Shown: positions 24,541 through 33,494, counted from the first letter of the stretch. The stretch: 64,000 nucleotides of DNA from Elusimicrobiota bacterium (GCA_016218575.1 JACRDN010000019.1:396302-460301), one strand, 5' to 3'. Notes: generated from the sequence alone by a model not told the origin. Made by a program: numbers and translations.

Positions 24541-25448
24541 ACCCAGCCGCATCCAAAGCAAGGACCTGCGCTGGTTGGCTGACGCTGGCTGCGATGGTCT
24601 CGCTGACCTGCTTCTGGGCGTTCTGGGGCATTAAGGAAACCTTCCACGAAGGGTGGTATTACGACAGCCTGCCCAAGAACATCGTCCTTTCGCTGGCTTA
24701 CCTAGGTCCTATGTTTGCCTTCCTTTTCCTGGGTCTGCTGTCCGTCTTCTACCCGCGCATTACCAGCGCGGTCTGCCTGGCGGTCGGAATCGGCGCGCTC
24801 TTTTTCTTCCAAACACCGGCCGGACGCCAACTGATCGCCGCGCCCGTCATTGTGCTTTGCGCCGCTTGCTGGTTTGGCCGCATCGAAAATAAGCGCCCAG
24901 CCGCCATGCTCTGCGTACTTGCTCCGATGCTGGTTCTCGTCGCCTTTGGCCTCCCCGACGCCATCCGTGTGGCCCACCGCGTCAACGACGGGAACTTCGG
25001 CGCCAGACTCGTGGAAGGAAACGGAGTGCGCCTCATCTGGGCGCCCCAGGGTCCAGGCTGGCCGGCGAAAAGTGCCAGCTGGCGCGAAGCTCGTGAAATC
25101 TGCGCTCATCTCTCCGAAGATGGGCTGACCCTTTCCTCCCAAGAGCTCAACATTTGGCGCCTGCCGACCGTGGAGGAGGCGGTGCGCTCGCTGGTCAGGC
25201 ACGGAGAGAACGCAGGCGGAGTCTGGAACCCGGAACTTAAGCGGGCATCCTACAGGGCCGCGCCGGATAAAGAGACCCCGCTCTGGAACCCGCATTCATC
25301 GGTGATCTACTGGTGGACCGCCACGGAAAGCGATGCGGACAGGGCATATTTCGTTGTCTACAACGGCGGTGTTTTCCCGCGAAAAAAATCTTTCAACACT
25401 GGCGGGGGTTACCAGTCGTTCCGAGCGGTGAAGAAGGAACCATCATGA
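24537..25448 (+). CDS. Membrane protein with C-terminal DUF1566-like domain
   Basis: 303 aa. The N-terminal half holds four or so hydrophobic segments (LTLAAMVSLTCFWAFWG, FAFLFLGLLSVFY, AVCLAVGIGALFFF, MLCVLAPMLVLVAFG). The C-terminal half has the DUF1566 (Lcl C-terminal) pattern: SWREAREICAHLSED, IWRLPTVEEAVRSLV, YWWTATESDADRAYFV and GYQSFRAVKKE. The domain is extracellular in other proteins and probably binds ligand. Overlaps both neighbours by 4 nt. Confidence 0.75.
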   Translation: MNPAASKARTCAGWLTLAAMVSLTCFWAFWGIKETFHEGWYYDSLPKNIVLSLAYLGPMFAFLFLGLLSVFYPRITSAVCLAVGIGALFFFQTPAGRQLIAAPVIVLCAACWFGRIENKRPAAMLCVLAPMLVLVAFGLPDAIRVAHRVNDGNFGARLVEGNGVRLIWAPQGPGWPAKSASWREAREICAHLSEDGLTLSSQELNIWRLPTVEEAVRSLVRHGENAGGVWNPELKRASYRAAPDKETPLWNPHSSVIYWWTATESDADRAYFVVYNGGVFPRKKSFNTGGGYQSFRAVKKEPS

Positions 25449-26200
25449 TTTGTGCTCCCCTAATGCCCGCAGCCCTCGCCTCCGTCTTTTTCGCTTTCCC
25501 AGGATTTTTGCATGCCTCCATGATGCCGCAGGAGGACGCCAAGGGTTCTCTCCCTTCTGCGGCGACAAGGCCAATCCGTCTGCCAGTGGAATTAGAGGCA
25601 GCGCGTGGAGAGGTTGCCGGGCTTGTCAATCAGGCGACGACCATGGTCGCGGAGTTCGCAAAGTCTCGGGGATGGGCCAAAGAAGCCGAGGTGTCGCAGT
25701 TCGATAGCGTTGAGATATTCTCCTCGCAAGATGCTCTCTGGCGGCGCATCGTCGAACTTGACAAGTTCCCTGCCGATACCAAGCTTCCCACGGATGGGCT
25801 GGCGGCGGCATTGGAATCGCGCATCTTGCTGGCTGTAGCTCCGCGAGAATATAAACGACTTCGTCCAGAATATGCCGCTCAGAAAGAAGCATGGGTCAGG
25901 CTGTTGGCTCACGAGCTCGTTCACCGGCTTCATGTCCAGATTCTTGGCGGCAACGACGATGCGATGGGGCCCGGGTGGTTCTTTGAGGGCTTTGCGGTTG
26001 TGGGCGCGGGACAGAGCTTGAAGCCCGCCATCAAATATACGACGGCGAAAGAGGCTCTCGATGGGGCTGCCACCAAGGGGCGAGGGGCCTATGCTCGATA
26101 TGCCGCGGCAGTTCGGTTCTTCATGTCCAAGGTCCATTTGTCAGAGCTGCTCAAGAGAGCCGGGCAGGAGAATTTTGAAGATTGGTTGAAAACCCTATGA
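25445..26200 (+). CDS. Exported HExxH metalloprotease-like protein
   Basis: 251 aa from the ATG overlapping the previous stop. A signal peptide (AALASVFFAFPGFLHA) is followed by a gluzincin-like site: HELVHRLH (zinc-binding HExxH) and, about 20 residues on, GPGWFFEGFAV with a Glu as likely third ligand. This arrangement is typical of the peptidase MA clan (M1/M61-like minimal catalytic domains). The substrate is unknown. Linked to the DUF1566 membrane protein, it may act on cell-surface partners. Confidence 0.72.
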   Translation: MICAPLMPAALASVFFAFPGFLHASMMPQEDAKGSLPSAATRPIRLPVELEAARGEVAGLVNQATTMVAEFAKSRGWAKEAEVSQFDSVEIFSSQDALWRRIVELDKFPADTKLPTDGLAAALESRILLAVAPREYKRLRPEYAAQKEAWVRLLAHELVHRLHVQILGGNDDAMGPGWFFEGFAVVGAGQSLKPAIKYTTAKEALDGAATKGRGAYARYAAAVRFFMSKVHLSELLKRAGQENFEDWLKTL

Positions 26201-26350
26201 GTCGGCGACGGTCAGCCAGGTTCTAGTTTCGGACTCGAATCATCACTTTCTCCACTAGGTCCCGACAGGGCAAGATGGCTCTCCAGGCAGTCAGGCGTAG
26301 GCACTTGGCCAAGCGCGCGACCTCAGGTACGGTTGGCTCGTTTCTGGTCT

Positions 26351-26626
26351 TCAGGCATGCTTGAGGAAATTCTTCACGTCATCGTGGGCGCCAGCCAGCA
26401 GGAATCGAATCTCGTCCTCGCTCATTCCATAGACTACGCGGATTTTGAGACCGGCCCGGGCTTCCCAAAGGTCGTCGCGCAGGTGTTTGATGCCGAGCCC
26501 GCCGGACTTTGTCCCAGTCTCGTAGAGATCTATGACCTTGGAGACCGTGTCCTTGACCCCTTCTTTGACGGGCGAGTCGAGCTTGTTGAACAGGCGGAGA
26601 AAGGCTGGGGCGTAGTAGACCTGCAC
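26351..26626 (-). CDS. RelE/ParE-superfamily toxin
   Basis: 91 aa with the compact RelE-like fold: MQVYYAPAFLRLFNKL, a helix, then LGIKHLRDDLWEARAGLKIRVVY and DEIRFLLAGAHDDVKNFL. RelE-type toxins cut mRNA on ribosomes; ParE-type toxins hit gyrase. Sequence alone does not say which. It starts 3 nt after the antitoxin stop, and both are driven by the promoter near 26940. Confidence 0.82.
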   Translation of the reverse strand: MQVYYAPAFLRLFNKLDSPVKEGVKDTVSKVIDLYETGTKSGGLGIKHLRDDLWEARAGLKIRVVYGMSEDEIRFLLAGAHDDVKNFLKHA

Positions 26627-26629
26627 GGT

Positions 26630-26905
26630 CTAGAGGCTATTGAGGTAGCGCTTCGCGGCCGCGGAGGTCTTGAACTTCTTGCCACCCTTCGACCGTTTGA
26701 TCCTGTCGAGCTTGCCCAACTCGGCATCGGTGTAGCCTGCCGTCTCGCGGACGATCGACACCGGGGCGAGTTCAACGTGCTTGCCGTCTAGGTAGAAGCC
26801 CACCAGATTGTGTTCCGCGTCGATCTTAAACATCTTGCGTATCGTGGCAGGGACAACGGTTTGCCCATTCTTCCCTACCGGAGAGACGGCGACAAGTTTA
26901 CTCAT
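26630..26905 (-). CDS. AbrB/SpoVT-type antitoxin
   Basis: 91 aa from the ATG at 26905; a TTG at 26911 is the alternative. The N-terminal swapped-hairpin DNA-binding domain is seen in VAVSPVGKNGQTVVPATIRKMF. The C-terminal part (YTDAELGKLDRIKRSKGGKK and the following helix) should wrap the toxin. It precedes a RelE-type toxin with a 3-nt gap. AbrB-type antitoxins more often pair with PIN or MazF-like toxins, so the RelE partner is less usual. Confidence 0.82.
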   Translation of the reverse strand: MSKLVAVSPVGKNGQTVVPATIRKMFKIDAEHNLVGFYLDGKHVELAPVSIVRETAGYTDAELGKLDRIKRSKGGKKFKTSAAAKRYLNSL

Positions 26906-26924
26906 GTCCAACCTACAATAATCA

Positions 26925-26967
26925 TAGGATCCTAGAATAGGATATAAGGTAAATCGCCTCTTGTCAA
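26925..26967 (-). promoter_or_regulatory. Promoter and palindromic operator of the toxin-antitoxin operon
   Basis: On the - strand, TTGACA (26967-26962), a 17-nt spacer and TATCCT (26944-26939) make a near-consensus sigma-70-type promoter. Immediately downstream lies the perfect palindrome TAGGATCCTA (26934-26925), with another AGGAT half-site overlapping the -10. This is a good candidate binding site for the AbrB-type antitoxin. Confidence 0.7.
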
Positions 26968-27088
26968 GACATTAATTAAAGTCGTTCTAAATTTAAGGTA
27001 GCGCCTCTCCCCTTAATTGCGGAGGAGCTGACAGCTCGGTTTAACGCATTGTTTGATCCGCAGGCCGTAATCGGTAACGTACTTCGGC

Positions 27089-28138
27089 TTAGTGCCGGTG
27101 ATGCAGATCCGGCCAATGAGCGTGGGCATGGGTCAAGGCCTCGTGGGAGTGCATGTGCGCGTGAGCGGTCGCGATTTTCGGCCCGTGCCCGTGGGAATGG
27201 TGTAGATCGTGGGTATGAATATGTTCGTGGCTAACGGCCTCATGAGAATGCTCATGTGCATGCGTCTCTCCGTAGAGCGAGCCAACGCCTACGAGCATGA
27301 TCGCGGCGGCGACCCATTGCTGGGCCGAGAGGGTCTCGCGCAGCAACGGGATGGACAATAACGCCCCGAAGAACGGCGCTGCGGCGAAATACGCGCCCGT
27401 CCTGGCGGCTCCGATGGACCGCAACGAAACGATGAAGAGCGTCAAGCTCAGCCCATAGGAACCGGCACCGACCGCCATCGCGCCAGCCACTTGTCGGGCA
27501 GTGAAAATCCCTAAACCAAGGAAACACGCTATCAGCAAGTTGATCGTTCCGGAGACAAGGCCTTTGACCTGGGCCAAGACCGGCGCCGGAACAGCCTCGA
27601 TGTCGCGAGTGAGGTTGTTATCTAACGCCCAAAGAATGCATGCCCCTGCGACAAGCAGCCCTGCCCAGGAGGTGCTGCCGAATTGAGCGCTTTGCGATGC
27701 GAGCACCCAACCGCCGGTAAGTATCAGGGCCTCTCCCACGATGATGCGCCCTCCCACATGCTCCCGAAAGACAATCCAGGCCAGAATGGTGGTGGCGACG
27801 GTCTCCAGGCTGAGAAGAAGGGACACTTCGGAAGCCGGAGCCAGCTTGATCCCATACAGGAGCAGGATTGGCGCGACCACGCCGCCGGCGGCGATGGATG
27901 CGATGAGTCTCAGCACGTCCGGCCGTTTGAGCCGCCTAAGTGCGCCAAAGCTCTCCTGCCTGGCCACAAGCGACCAAGCCTGAAGGCCCAAAAACGAGCC
28001 CAGGTACAGCAGGCCGGCAACAAGGACGGGCGACATCTCGCCGATCAGCAGCTTCGAGAGAGCGGGAGACGCCCCGAACAACGCCGCGGACAGAATCGCA
28101 AGCAAGGGGCCCCGGGGCCGAGTCGCGCGACTATTCAT
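27089..28138 (-). CDS. DMT-superfamily (EamA) transporter with histidine-rich tail
   Basis: About 349 aa with ten hydrophobic segments in two EamA repeats (LLAILSAALFGASPALSKLL, SLLLSLETVATTILAWIVFRE; second repeat from GLLVAGACILWALDNNL to WVAAAIMLVGVGSLYGE). The final 55 residues carry over 20 His in HxH and HxxH patterns (HAHEHSHEAVSHEHIHTHDL). Such tails bind Zn, Ni, Co or Cu, so a metal-linked exporter is likely. The ATG at 28138 or at 28186 could be the start. Neighbouring chrB remnants and an MFS gene support a metal or oxyanion resistance theme. Confidence 0.85.
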   Translation of the reverse strand: MNSRATRPRGPLLAILSAALFGASPALSKLLIGEMSPVLVAGLLYLGSFLGLQAWSLVARQESFGALRRLKRPDVLRLIASIAAGGVVAPILLLYGIKLAPASEVSLLLSLETVATTILAWIVFREHVGGRIIVGEALILTGGWVLASQSAQFGSTSWAGLLVAGACILWALDNNLTRDIEAVPAPVLAQVKGLVSGTINLLIACFLGLGIFTARQVAGAMAVGAGSYGLSLTLFIVSLRSIGAARTGAYFAAAPFFGALLSIPLLRETLSAQQWVAAAIMLVGVGSLYGETHAHEHSHEAVSHEHIHTHDLHHSHGHGPKIATAHAHMHSHEALTHAHAHWPDLHHRH

Positions 28139-28231
28139 GAGGCAAATGGTACCAAACAACGCGCCGCTGGTCGGCTCATTTGCCATCCACCATTGAGTAG
28201 TAACGATTAAGTATGCTAGAACAGCCGTTAC

Positions 28232-28571
28232 ATGACAAAGCCTCGTTGGCTTCTACTGACGCACCAGCTCCGCTCCCATCGGAGCCGTCCAACATGCGGG
28301 TCAAGGTCTGGCGCAAGCTGCAGGCCCTTGGGGCGGTTCCCATCAAGAACTGTCTGGTAATGTTCTGAGCGAGCTGGCCGAGATCATCCACGACATCGAC
28401 TTGAAGGATGGCAAATTCGGACGCCCTGAAGCGCATGGCGTGGGCCTCGCTGTTCAGGGGATCTGCCGCATTCACAAGAAGGACGCCGACCGGCTGACGG
28501 CCGGAATCGCCTTCTTCGATGCGGTTCGCGCCGCCGTGGCCGCGAAGGGAGAGAAGAAGAGCCATGCCTGA
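28232..28571 (+). pseudogene. chrB: chrB (chromate resistance regulator) remnant
   Basis: Two recognisable pieces of ChrB in different frames. The start is MTKPRWLLLTHQL; after a frame change comes PSNMRVKVWRKLQALGAVPIKN, the family N-terminus, which stops at 28368. From 28371 an open frame reads ELAEIIHDIDLKDGKFGRPE and GICRIHKKDADRLTAG, typical of the ChrB C-terminal domain. A full ChrB is about 300 aa; the middle (roughly 150-200 aa) is missing. So this is a frameshifted, internally deleted gene. Confidence 0.75.
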
Positions 28572-28704
28572 GTCAGCGTCCGCGCGAAGAAAGCAGAGGA
28601 TCTTCTACGTCCCCGATGGAATCCTGCCCTGCGGACACCAGACGGTGCTTGAGGCGCTGGACCTTTTCGCCAGTATGTATGGGACCGGCGCCAAGAGCTT
28701 GTAG
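28564..28704 (+). CDS. Short unknown ORF between chrB remnant and MFS gene
   Basis: 46 residues starting with an ATG that overlaps the chrB remnant by 8 nt and running 26 nt into the MFS gene. The sequence (RRKQRIFYVPDGILPCGHQT, then VLEALDLFASMYG) is not low complexity and looks protein-like, perhaps the front of a longer lost gene. No family recognised. Confidence 0.3.
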   Translation: MPESASARRKQRIFYVPDGILPCGHQTVLEALDLFASMYGTGAKSL

Positions 28705-29878
28705 CCTCAAGGCTGCGGATCGCGCCCTGATCTATGCCGCCGCGACTTTGAGATCGGCGGGAGTCGGCTTTGCGAGCGCGGTGCTCGCGATCTATCTCGA
28801 CAAACGCGGCTATACGGCCTTGTCCATCGGCGCGATCATGGCGGCCGGCCTAGGCGGCGGGGCGGTGGCGACAGGGTGCGTCGCCTTGCTCGCAGACCGC
28901 CTCGGGCGGCGCAGGGTGCTCACGGCCCTGGCGGTCCTGGGACTGGCAGGAGGCCTGGGTCTCGCATGGGCCCCGGGAGTCGCGGCGGCGGCCTTCGCTT
29001 TCATCGGCATGGTTAATGGGATGGGACACGACCGCGGCGGCGCCTACGCCTTGGAACAGTCCGCGTTATCCGCCGCCGGCAGCGTGGAGGAACGAACGCG
29101 GCTTTTCGCGGGTTATCATGCCGCGGGCGATGTCGGCTGCGCCTGCGGAAGCCTGGCCGCAGCACTTGTGCCTTGGCTTGGGTACCAAACGCTGTGGACT
29201 CTCTATGCCTGCGCGGTGGGAGCCGGCTTGTTGCTCTATCCGGGGCTTAGCGAAGGCGTCGAGTTGGTCGAGCCTTCCCGGCCGGTCTCGCCAGAGTCGC
29301 GACGTCGCGTCGCTCGCTTTGCCGCGCTTTCCGCTGTTGACAGTTTCGGGAGCGGCTTTATCACGGCCGCGCTCATCGCGTTTTATCTCTACAAACGGTT
29401 TGGCATCAACGAAAGGCAAATCGCCGGGCTGTTTCTGGCCGCGGACCTGGCGAATATCGCCTCCAATTTCATTGCCGAGAGGCTCTCTCGCTGGCTGGGC
29501 TTGGTCAACACTATGGTCTTTACTCATATTCCGGCGAATCTTCTGTTGATCGCGCTGGCCTTCTGCCCCACGTTCCCTATTGCCGCGGCCGTCTTTCTGC
29601 TCCGAGAGCTGTTCATCGAGATGGACGTGCCGACGCGCCAGTCCTACCTGGCTTCCATCGTCAACCCAGACGAGCGGACCGCCGCTCTGGGCGGCGTGCA
29701 GCTCACGCGCACGGCGATGTGGGCGGTGGCGCCTGGAGCCGCGGGCTGGCTTATGCGCTCGGTCGCGCTGGCGTCCCCCCTCTACATCGGCTCAGCCATC
29801 AAGATAGCGTATGACGTGCTCCTCTGGCGCGCATTTCGTCATTTGAAGCCCGTGGCACGAAATGGCGCCGGCCATTAA
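28679..29878 (+). CDS. Major facilitator superfamily transporter
   Basis: About 399 aa, around 12 hydrophobic helices. The MFS loop motif between helices 2 and 3 is GCVALLADRLGRRRVLTALA. Later blocks include HDRGGAYALEQSALSAAG and LLRELFIEMDVPTRQSYLASIVNPDERTAALGG. MFS genes of this sort often stand beside chrB in chromate or arsenic clusters. The start is uncertain (ATG 28679 or 28616). It ends overlapping the convergent kinase stop by 4 nt. Confidence 0.85.
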   Translation: MGPAPRACSLKAADRALIYAAATLRSAGVGFASAVLAIYLDKRGYTALSIGAIMAAGLGGGAVATGCVALLADRLGRRRVLTALAVLGLAGGLGLAWAPGVAAAAFAFIGMVNGMGHDRGGAYALEQSALSAAGSVEERTRLFAGYHAAGDVGCACGSLAAALVPWLGYQTLWTLYACAVGAGLLLYPGLSEGVELVEPSRPVSPESRRRVARFAALSAVDSFGSGFITAALIAFYLYKRFGINERQIAGLFLAADLANIASNFIAERLSRWLGLVNTMVFTHIPANLLLIALAFCPTFPIAAAVFLLRELFIEMDVPTRQSYLASIVNPDERTAALGGVQLTRTAMWAVAPGAAGWLMRSVALASPLYIGSAIKIAYDVLLWRAFRHLKPVARNGAGH

Positions 29879-31500
29879 GGCACAATAACCGGGACGTTGC
29901 TTTCGCACCTCAGCGCGAAGCGAAAGCAGGTGCCGTCTTCCAGGCTGCTTTTCACATCCAGGCCGGTTCCGTGCAGAGCGAGGATCGTCTTGCAGATGGC
30001 CAATCCCAGACCGCTTCCCTTGTGGCCGGAGCCATGGGGGCGCGCGAGCTGCACGAATGCGTTGAATAATTCGGACATCCGTTCCGTTGGTATAGGTTCG
30101 CCATCATTGAGCACCTCGACTATGACCGCTGCCCCCCCGGGTCCTTCCGCGCTCGGGATGGCCCGGAGGGTGACGCGGCTTTTGGCAAAGCGGACGGCAT
30201 TGTTGAGCAGGTTGTCGATGACCTCGTCTAACAGCTCGGGGTCAGCCTGCACTTGGGGAAGTTCTTCTGGAGATTCAATTTTAAGGCTAAGTCTCTTGTC
30301 CCGGACAGCCTCCTCCAAGCGCGCGGCGGCATTTTGAAGCAGGGGTCCAAGGGCAGTGCCGCGCAGGTCCGTTCGCGCCCGGCCGGATTTTAAACGCGAG
30401 AGATTGAGCAGGTTCTCCACCAAATGGGCCATTCGCTCGGTGTTGCGTCTCCCGATGAGCGCTATCTTGTTCTGTTCAGGTGTGAGCCGTCCCGCGAGTC
30501 CGTCTATCAAGTTTATGATGGCTGCATGCACGACGCTAAGAGGACTTCGCAACTCATGGCTGACAACTCCGATCAGGTTGTCCTTCAGCAGATCGGGTTC
30601 CTTGAGGCTTGCCAGCTCTCGTTGCAGCTTATGGCGTTCGATTGCATAACGGATAGAGCGCTTGAGGAGGCGGGAATCAGAGGTGGATTTGACCATGTAG
30701 TCCTGGGCTCCTAACCGCAGCGCCTCAAGGGCCACGGGCTCGCTGCCGGGATTCGTGACGATCAGGATGGGAATATCGTGGCCCTCCTTAATGATCCGGA
30801 GCATGGTTTCAATCCCCCGGCTGTCGGGGAGTAAAAGGTCAAGGAGAAGCGCGTCGAATCGCTCCCCTGCGAGGAGGCGCAGGCCATCGGCGAGGGTCCC
30901 GGCGGATTCAAGCTCGAATCGCAATCCCATGGAATCCGTCTCATCGAGACAGAGGCGGACGATATCGACTGTTCGGGGGTCGTCCTCCAGCAGGAGCACG
31001 CGGATTGATTCCGATGGATTTCTGCTATCTCCGGAAGCGACGCCAGGGTTTCGCAAATCGTGGGAGGCGGCCGGAGTGAAGCTCTCCCGCCTTGCGCTGG
31101 TGCATTCAACATTCTCCGCGTGCTTGCGCAGGATGGAGTAGCGCAGGATTTGCGCAAGTCCCCGCTCGTCGTAGCTTCCCTTGACCACATAATCTTGGGC
31201 TCCGTGCGAGATGGCCTCGACGGCGAGGGCCTCGTCGTCTCGTCCGCTCAGGATCACGATGGGGCTCTTGGGGCTTTGGGCATGGATCCGAACGAAGCTG
31301 TCCAAGCCCTGGCTGTCCGGAAGGCCGGGGTCGAGAAGAACTATATCGGCGGGACCGGCCGCCAACCTGTCGAGTGCTGTGGAGAGGCGCAACAGGTGTT
31401 GGATCTCGAAGATGTTCCCGCTCAAGGCCAGTGATTGCCGTACAAGCTCGGCGTCGCCGGGGTTGTCCTCGATGAGCAAGGTTTGTATGGTTTTCTGCAT
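29875..31500 (-). CDS. Hybrid REC-REC-histidine kinase
   Basis: 541 aa, soluble. First REC domain about 5-125 (LLIEDNPGDAELV, phospho-acceptor D57 in VLLDPGLPDSQG). Second REC about 167-290 (LLLEDDPRTVDIV, D221 in LLLDLLLPDSRG). HisKA follows with SHELRSPLSVV (H315), then HATPase with DEVIDNLLNNAVRFAKS, EVLNDGEPI and GSGLGLAICKTI. Between the REC domains is a stranded AASHDLRNPG segment that looks like a relic HisKA box. The ATG at 31500 has GGAGAAA upstream. First on the - strand side of the signalling island. Confidence 0.9.
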   Translation of the reverse strand: MQKTIQTLLIEDNPGDAELVRQSLALSGNIFEIQHLLRLSTALDRLAAGPADIVLLDPGLPDSQGLDSFVRIHAQSPKSPIVILSGRDDEALAVEAISHGAQDYVVKGSYDERGLAQILRYSILRKHAENVECTSARRESFTPAASHDLRNPGVASGDSRNPSESIRVLLLEDDPRTVDIVRLCLDETDSMGLRFELESAGTLADGLRLLAGERFDALLLDLLLPDSRGIETMLRIIKEGHDIPILIVTNPGSEPVALEALRLGAQDYMVKSTSDSRLLKRSIRYAIERHKLQRELASLKEPDLLKDNLIGVVSHELRSPLSVVHAAIINLIDGLAGRLTPEQNKIALIGRRNTERMAHLVENLLNLSRLKSGRARTDLRGTALGPLLQNAAARLEEAVRDKRLSLKIESPEELPQVQADPELLDEVIDNLLNNAVRFAKSRVTLRAIPSAEGPGGAAVIVEVLNDGEPIPTERMSELFNAFVQLARPHGSGHKGSGLGLAICKTILALHGTGLDVKSSLEDGTCFRFALRCESNVPVIVP

Positions 31501-31678
31501 TATGGCGAGTTTTCTCCTTGACGCCGGTGTTGTTGGAGGCGATGTCGGGGCCGCAATCCGCGTCGCGGGTAGTTTAGTCCCGCGCTGGCCTGGATTCCAT
31601 TGGAGAATAGTTGGACATTCTGTTGAGAAATTGTGCATGGGGAAAAATCTCCCGGGCCCATGAGGGGCTCCCGGACAG

Positions 31679-32362
31679 TCAGGGCTTGATTTTGTATCCG
31701 AGGGTGGGGATGGTCACGATCCTGGGAGCTTCGCGCTTAAGTTTCCGTCGGATGCGGGAGACGTACTGGTCCACCATGCGGGCATCCATGTCCTGGTCTT
31801 CGGTGTAATCCCAGACTTCCAAGAGGAACTTCCGTCGGCTCACCACCTCTCCGCGAGCCTCGAGGAGGAGGCGCAGGATATGGAACTCTTTGGGAGCCAG
31901 GAGGATAGTTTCCCCATTCACCGAGAACTCGTGCGTCTCGGGGTCCAGGCGCCAGGTCCCCGCTTCTAAAGAGCGCTCCCGCTCGACAGGGCGCGCGGAG
32001 TTTCTGCTCAGGACGGCTTCGACTCGGGCCGCAAGCTGAGTCATGGAGATGGGCTTGACCAGATAGTCATCGGCCCCAAGCTTGAGACCCACGAGGCAGT
32101 CCGCCTCCTTTGTGCTGGCGGTCAATATGATTACGGGCATCCGTTCTCGCGCGCGCAGGGACTTGAGGATATCGAGTCCATCCACGTCGGGCAAGCCGAT
32201 GTCAAGGATCACCAAATTCGGGTGAATCTTGTCGGCTAGCGCGAGGCCAGACCTGCCATATTTCACCGTGGTGACATGGTAGCGCTCCTTCCTGAGAGTC
32301 AAACGCATGAGCTTCCTCATGTCTGGGGAGTCGTCAATGATCAGGATGCGGACTTTGTCCAT
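31679..32362 (-). CDS. OmpR-family response regulator
   Basis: 227 aa. Receiver domain 1-120 with LIIDDSPDMRKLM, D54 in VILDIGLPDVDG, the T of ILTAST and K of YLVKPI. C-terminal winged helix with LAPKEFHILRLLLEARGEVVSR, DARMVDQYVSRIRRKL and TIPTLGYKIKP. The only clear DNA-binding regulator in the island. Overlaps the upstream kinase by 22 nt, so the two probably form a pair. Confidence 0.94.
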   Translation of the reverse strand: MDKVRILIIDDSPDMRKLMRLTLRKERYHVTTVKYGRSGLALADKIHPNLVILDIGLPDVDGLDILKSLRARERMPVIILTASTKEADCLVGLKLGADDYLVKPISMTQLAARVEAVLSRNSARPVERERSLEAGTWRLDPETHEFSVNGETILLAPKEFHILRLLLEARGEVVSRRKFLLEVWDYTEDQDMDARMVDQYVSRIRRKLKREAPRIVTIPTLGYKIKP

Positions 32363-33492
32363 GCCTTATGTATGGGAATGGTAAAAGAAAATGTGCTGCC
32401 ATTTCCAATTTTGCTTTCCATCCATATTTCTCCTCCATGCCTTGAAACAATGTCTCGGCACAGATGAAGGCCGATCCCAAGCCCATTGAGACTCCTCCTT
32501 TCGGGATCTGGGATCTGGTAAAGGCGTTCGAAAAGTCTTTTAGCCGCCCCCGGTTCTATTCCCGGTCCCGTGTCCGTTATTGAAATGCGAATGAACTTGT
32601 CGTTTTTATCCCATTTTCGCATTTGAACGCTGATGAGCCCGCCTTCGGGAGTGAATTTCAGGGCATTGCCTATTAGATTGATCAATACTTGCCGAAAACG
32701 AACAGGATCTGCGCGAGCTGGTGGAACGCCCGGGGCAATATCCGCGCAAAGAGCGATGTGTTTGACAGACCCGGATAGCGTAAAAAATTTTATGGTCTCG
32801 TCGATTATGTCTGCAAGCAGGACTCGCTCGGGATTTATCATCAACTTGTCCGTTTTGGTGCGGAGAAGTTCCGCGAGGTCGTTCGTCATCTTTACAAGAT
32901 GATCGGCGTTTTTAGACGCCATTCCAAGAAGTAAAAGTTGTTCGGGGTTTAGAATGCCGCGCGTGTTTTCTTTCAGTACGAGCAAGCTGCCATAAAGGCA
33001 TGTGAGAGGCGTGCGCAATTCGTGGTTGATGTCGTGCAAGGAATCTTCTCTGAGCCTGTCGAGAGCTTTGCGTTCGATCGCGTAGCTCAGGGAGCGCGCC
33101 AGGTTGTCCGGGGTTACTCGCCCTTTGATTAGGTAGTCCTGCGCGCCCTTATGAACGGCTGCTAAGGCTGTTTCATGATCGTCCAACCCCGTCATGACTA
33201 CAATCGGGACTGCGTTGATTTGGCTCCTGAGCTTGTCCAACGTCTCCAGCCCGCGGCTGTCCGGCAAGGAGAGGTCAAGCAGGACAACGTCGATGCCGCC
33301 TTGAGCGAGGCGATCCAATCCCCTTGAGAGTTTGTCCACGCATTCCAGCGAGAACGCGTTCTTCGGCATTTCGCTCAAAGCGGTCCGGATGAGGTCGGCA
33401 TCCCCGGGGTTGTCCTCGATTATCAAGAGATGAATCTTGTTATTTCGGGCGCTCTCGCGGATGAGAATGTCGTCTTTCCTCTTCGATCCCAT
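32341..33492 (-). CDS. REC-histidine kinase
   Basis: 383 aa with no membrane segment. Receiver about 20-140 (LLIIEDNPGDADLI, D73 in VLLDLSLPDSRG). HisKA NHELRTPLTCLYG with H157. HATPase with RFRQVLINLIGNALKFTPEGG, SITDTGPGIEPG and GLGIGLHLCRDIVSRHGG. Input must come by phosphotransfer to REC or by partner contact. Likely cognate kinase of the OmpR regulator it overlaps. Confidence 0.92.
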   Translation of the reverse strand: MGSKRKDDILIRESARNNKIHLLIIEDNPGDADLIRTALSEMPKNAFSLECVDKLSRGLDRLAQGGIDVVLLDLSLPDSRGLETLDKLRSQINAVPIVVMTGLDDHETALAAVHKGAQDYLIKGRVTPDNLARSLSYAIERKALDRLREDSLHDINHELRTPLTCLYGSLLVLKENTRGILNPEQLLLLGMASKNADHLVKMTNDLAELLRTKTDKLMINPERVLLADIIDETIKFFTLSGSVKHIALCADIAPGVPPARADPVRFRQVLINLIGNALKFTPEGGLISVQMRKWDKNDKFIRISITDTGPGIEPGAAKRLFERLYQIPDPERRSLNGLGIGLHLCRDIVSRHGGEIWMESKIGNGSTFSFTIPIHKAWTKSAS

Positions 33493-33494
33493 GG

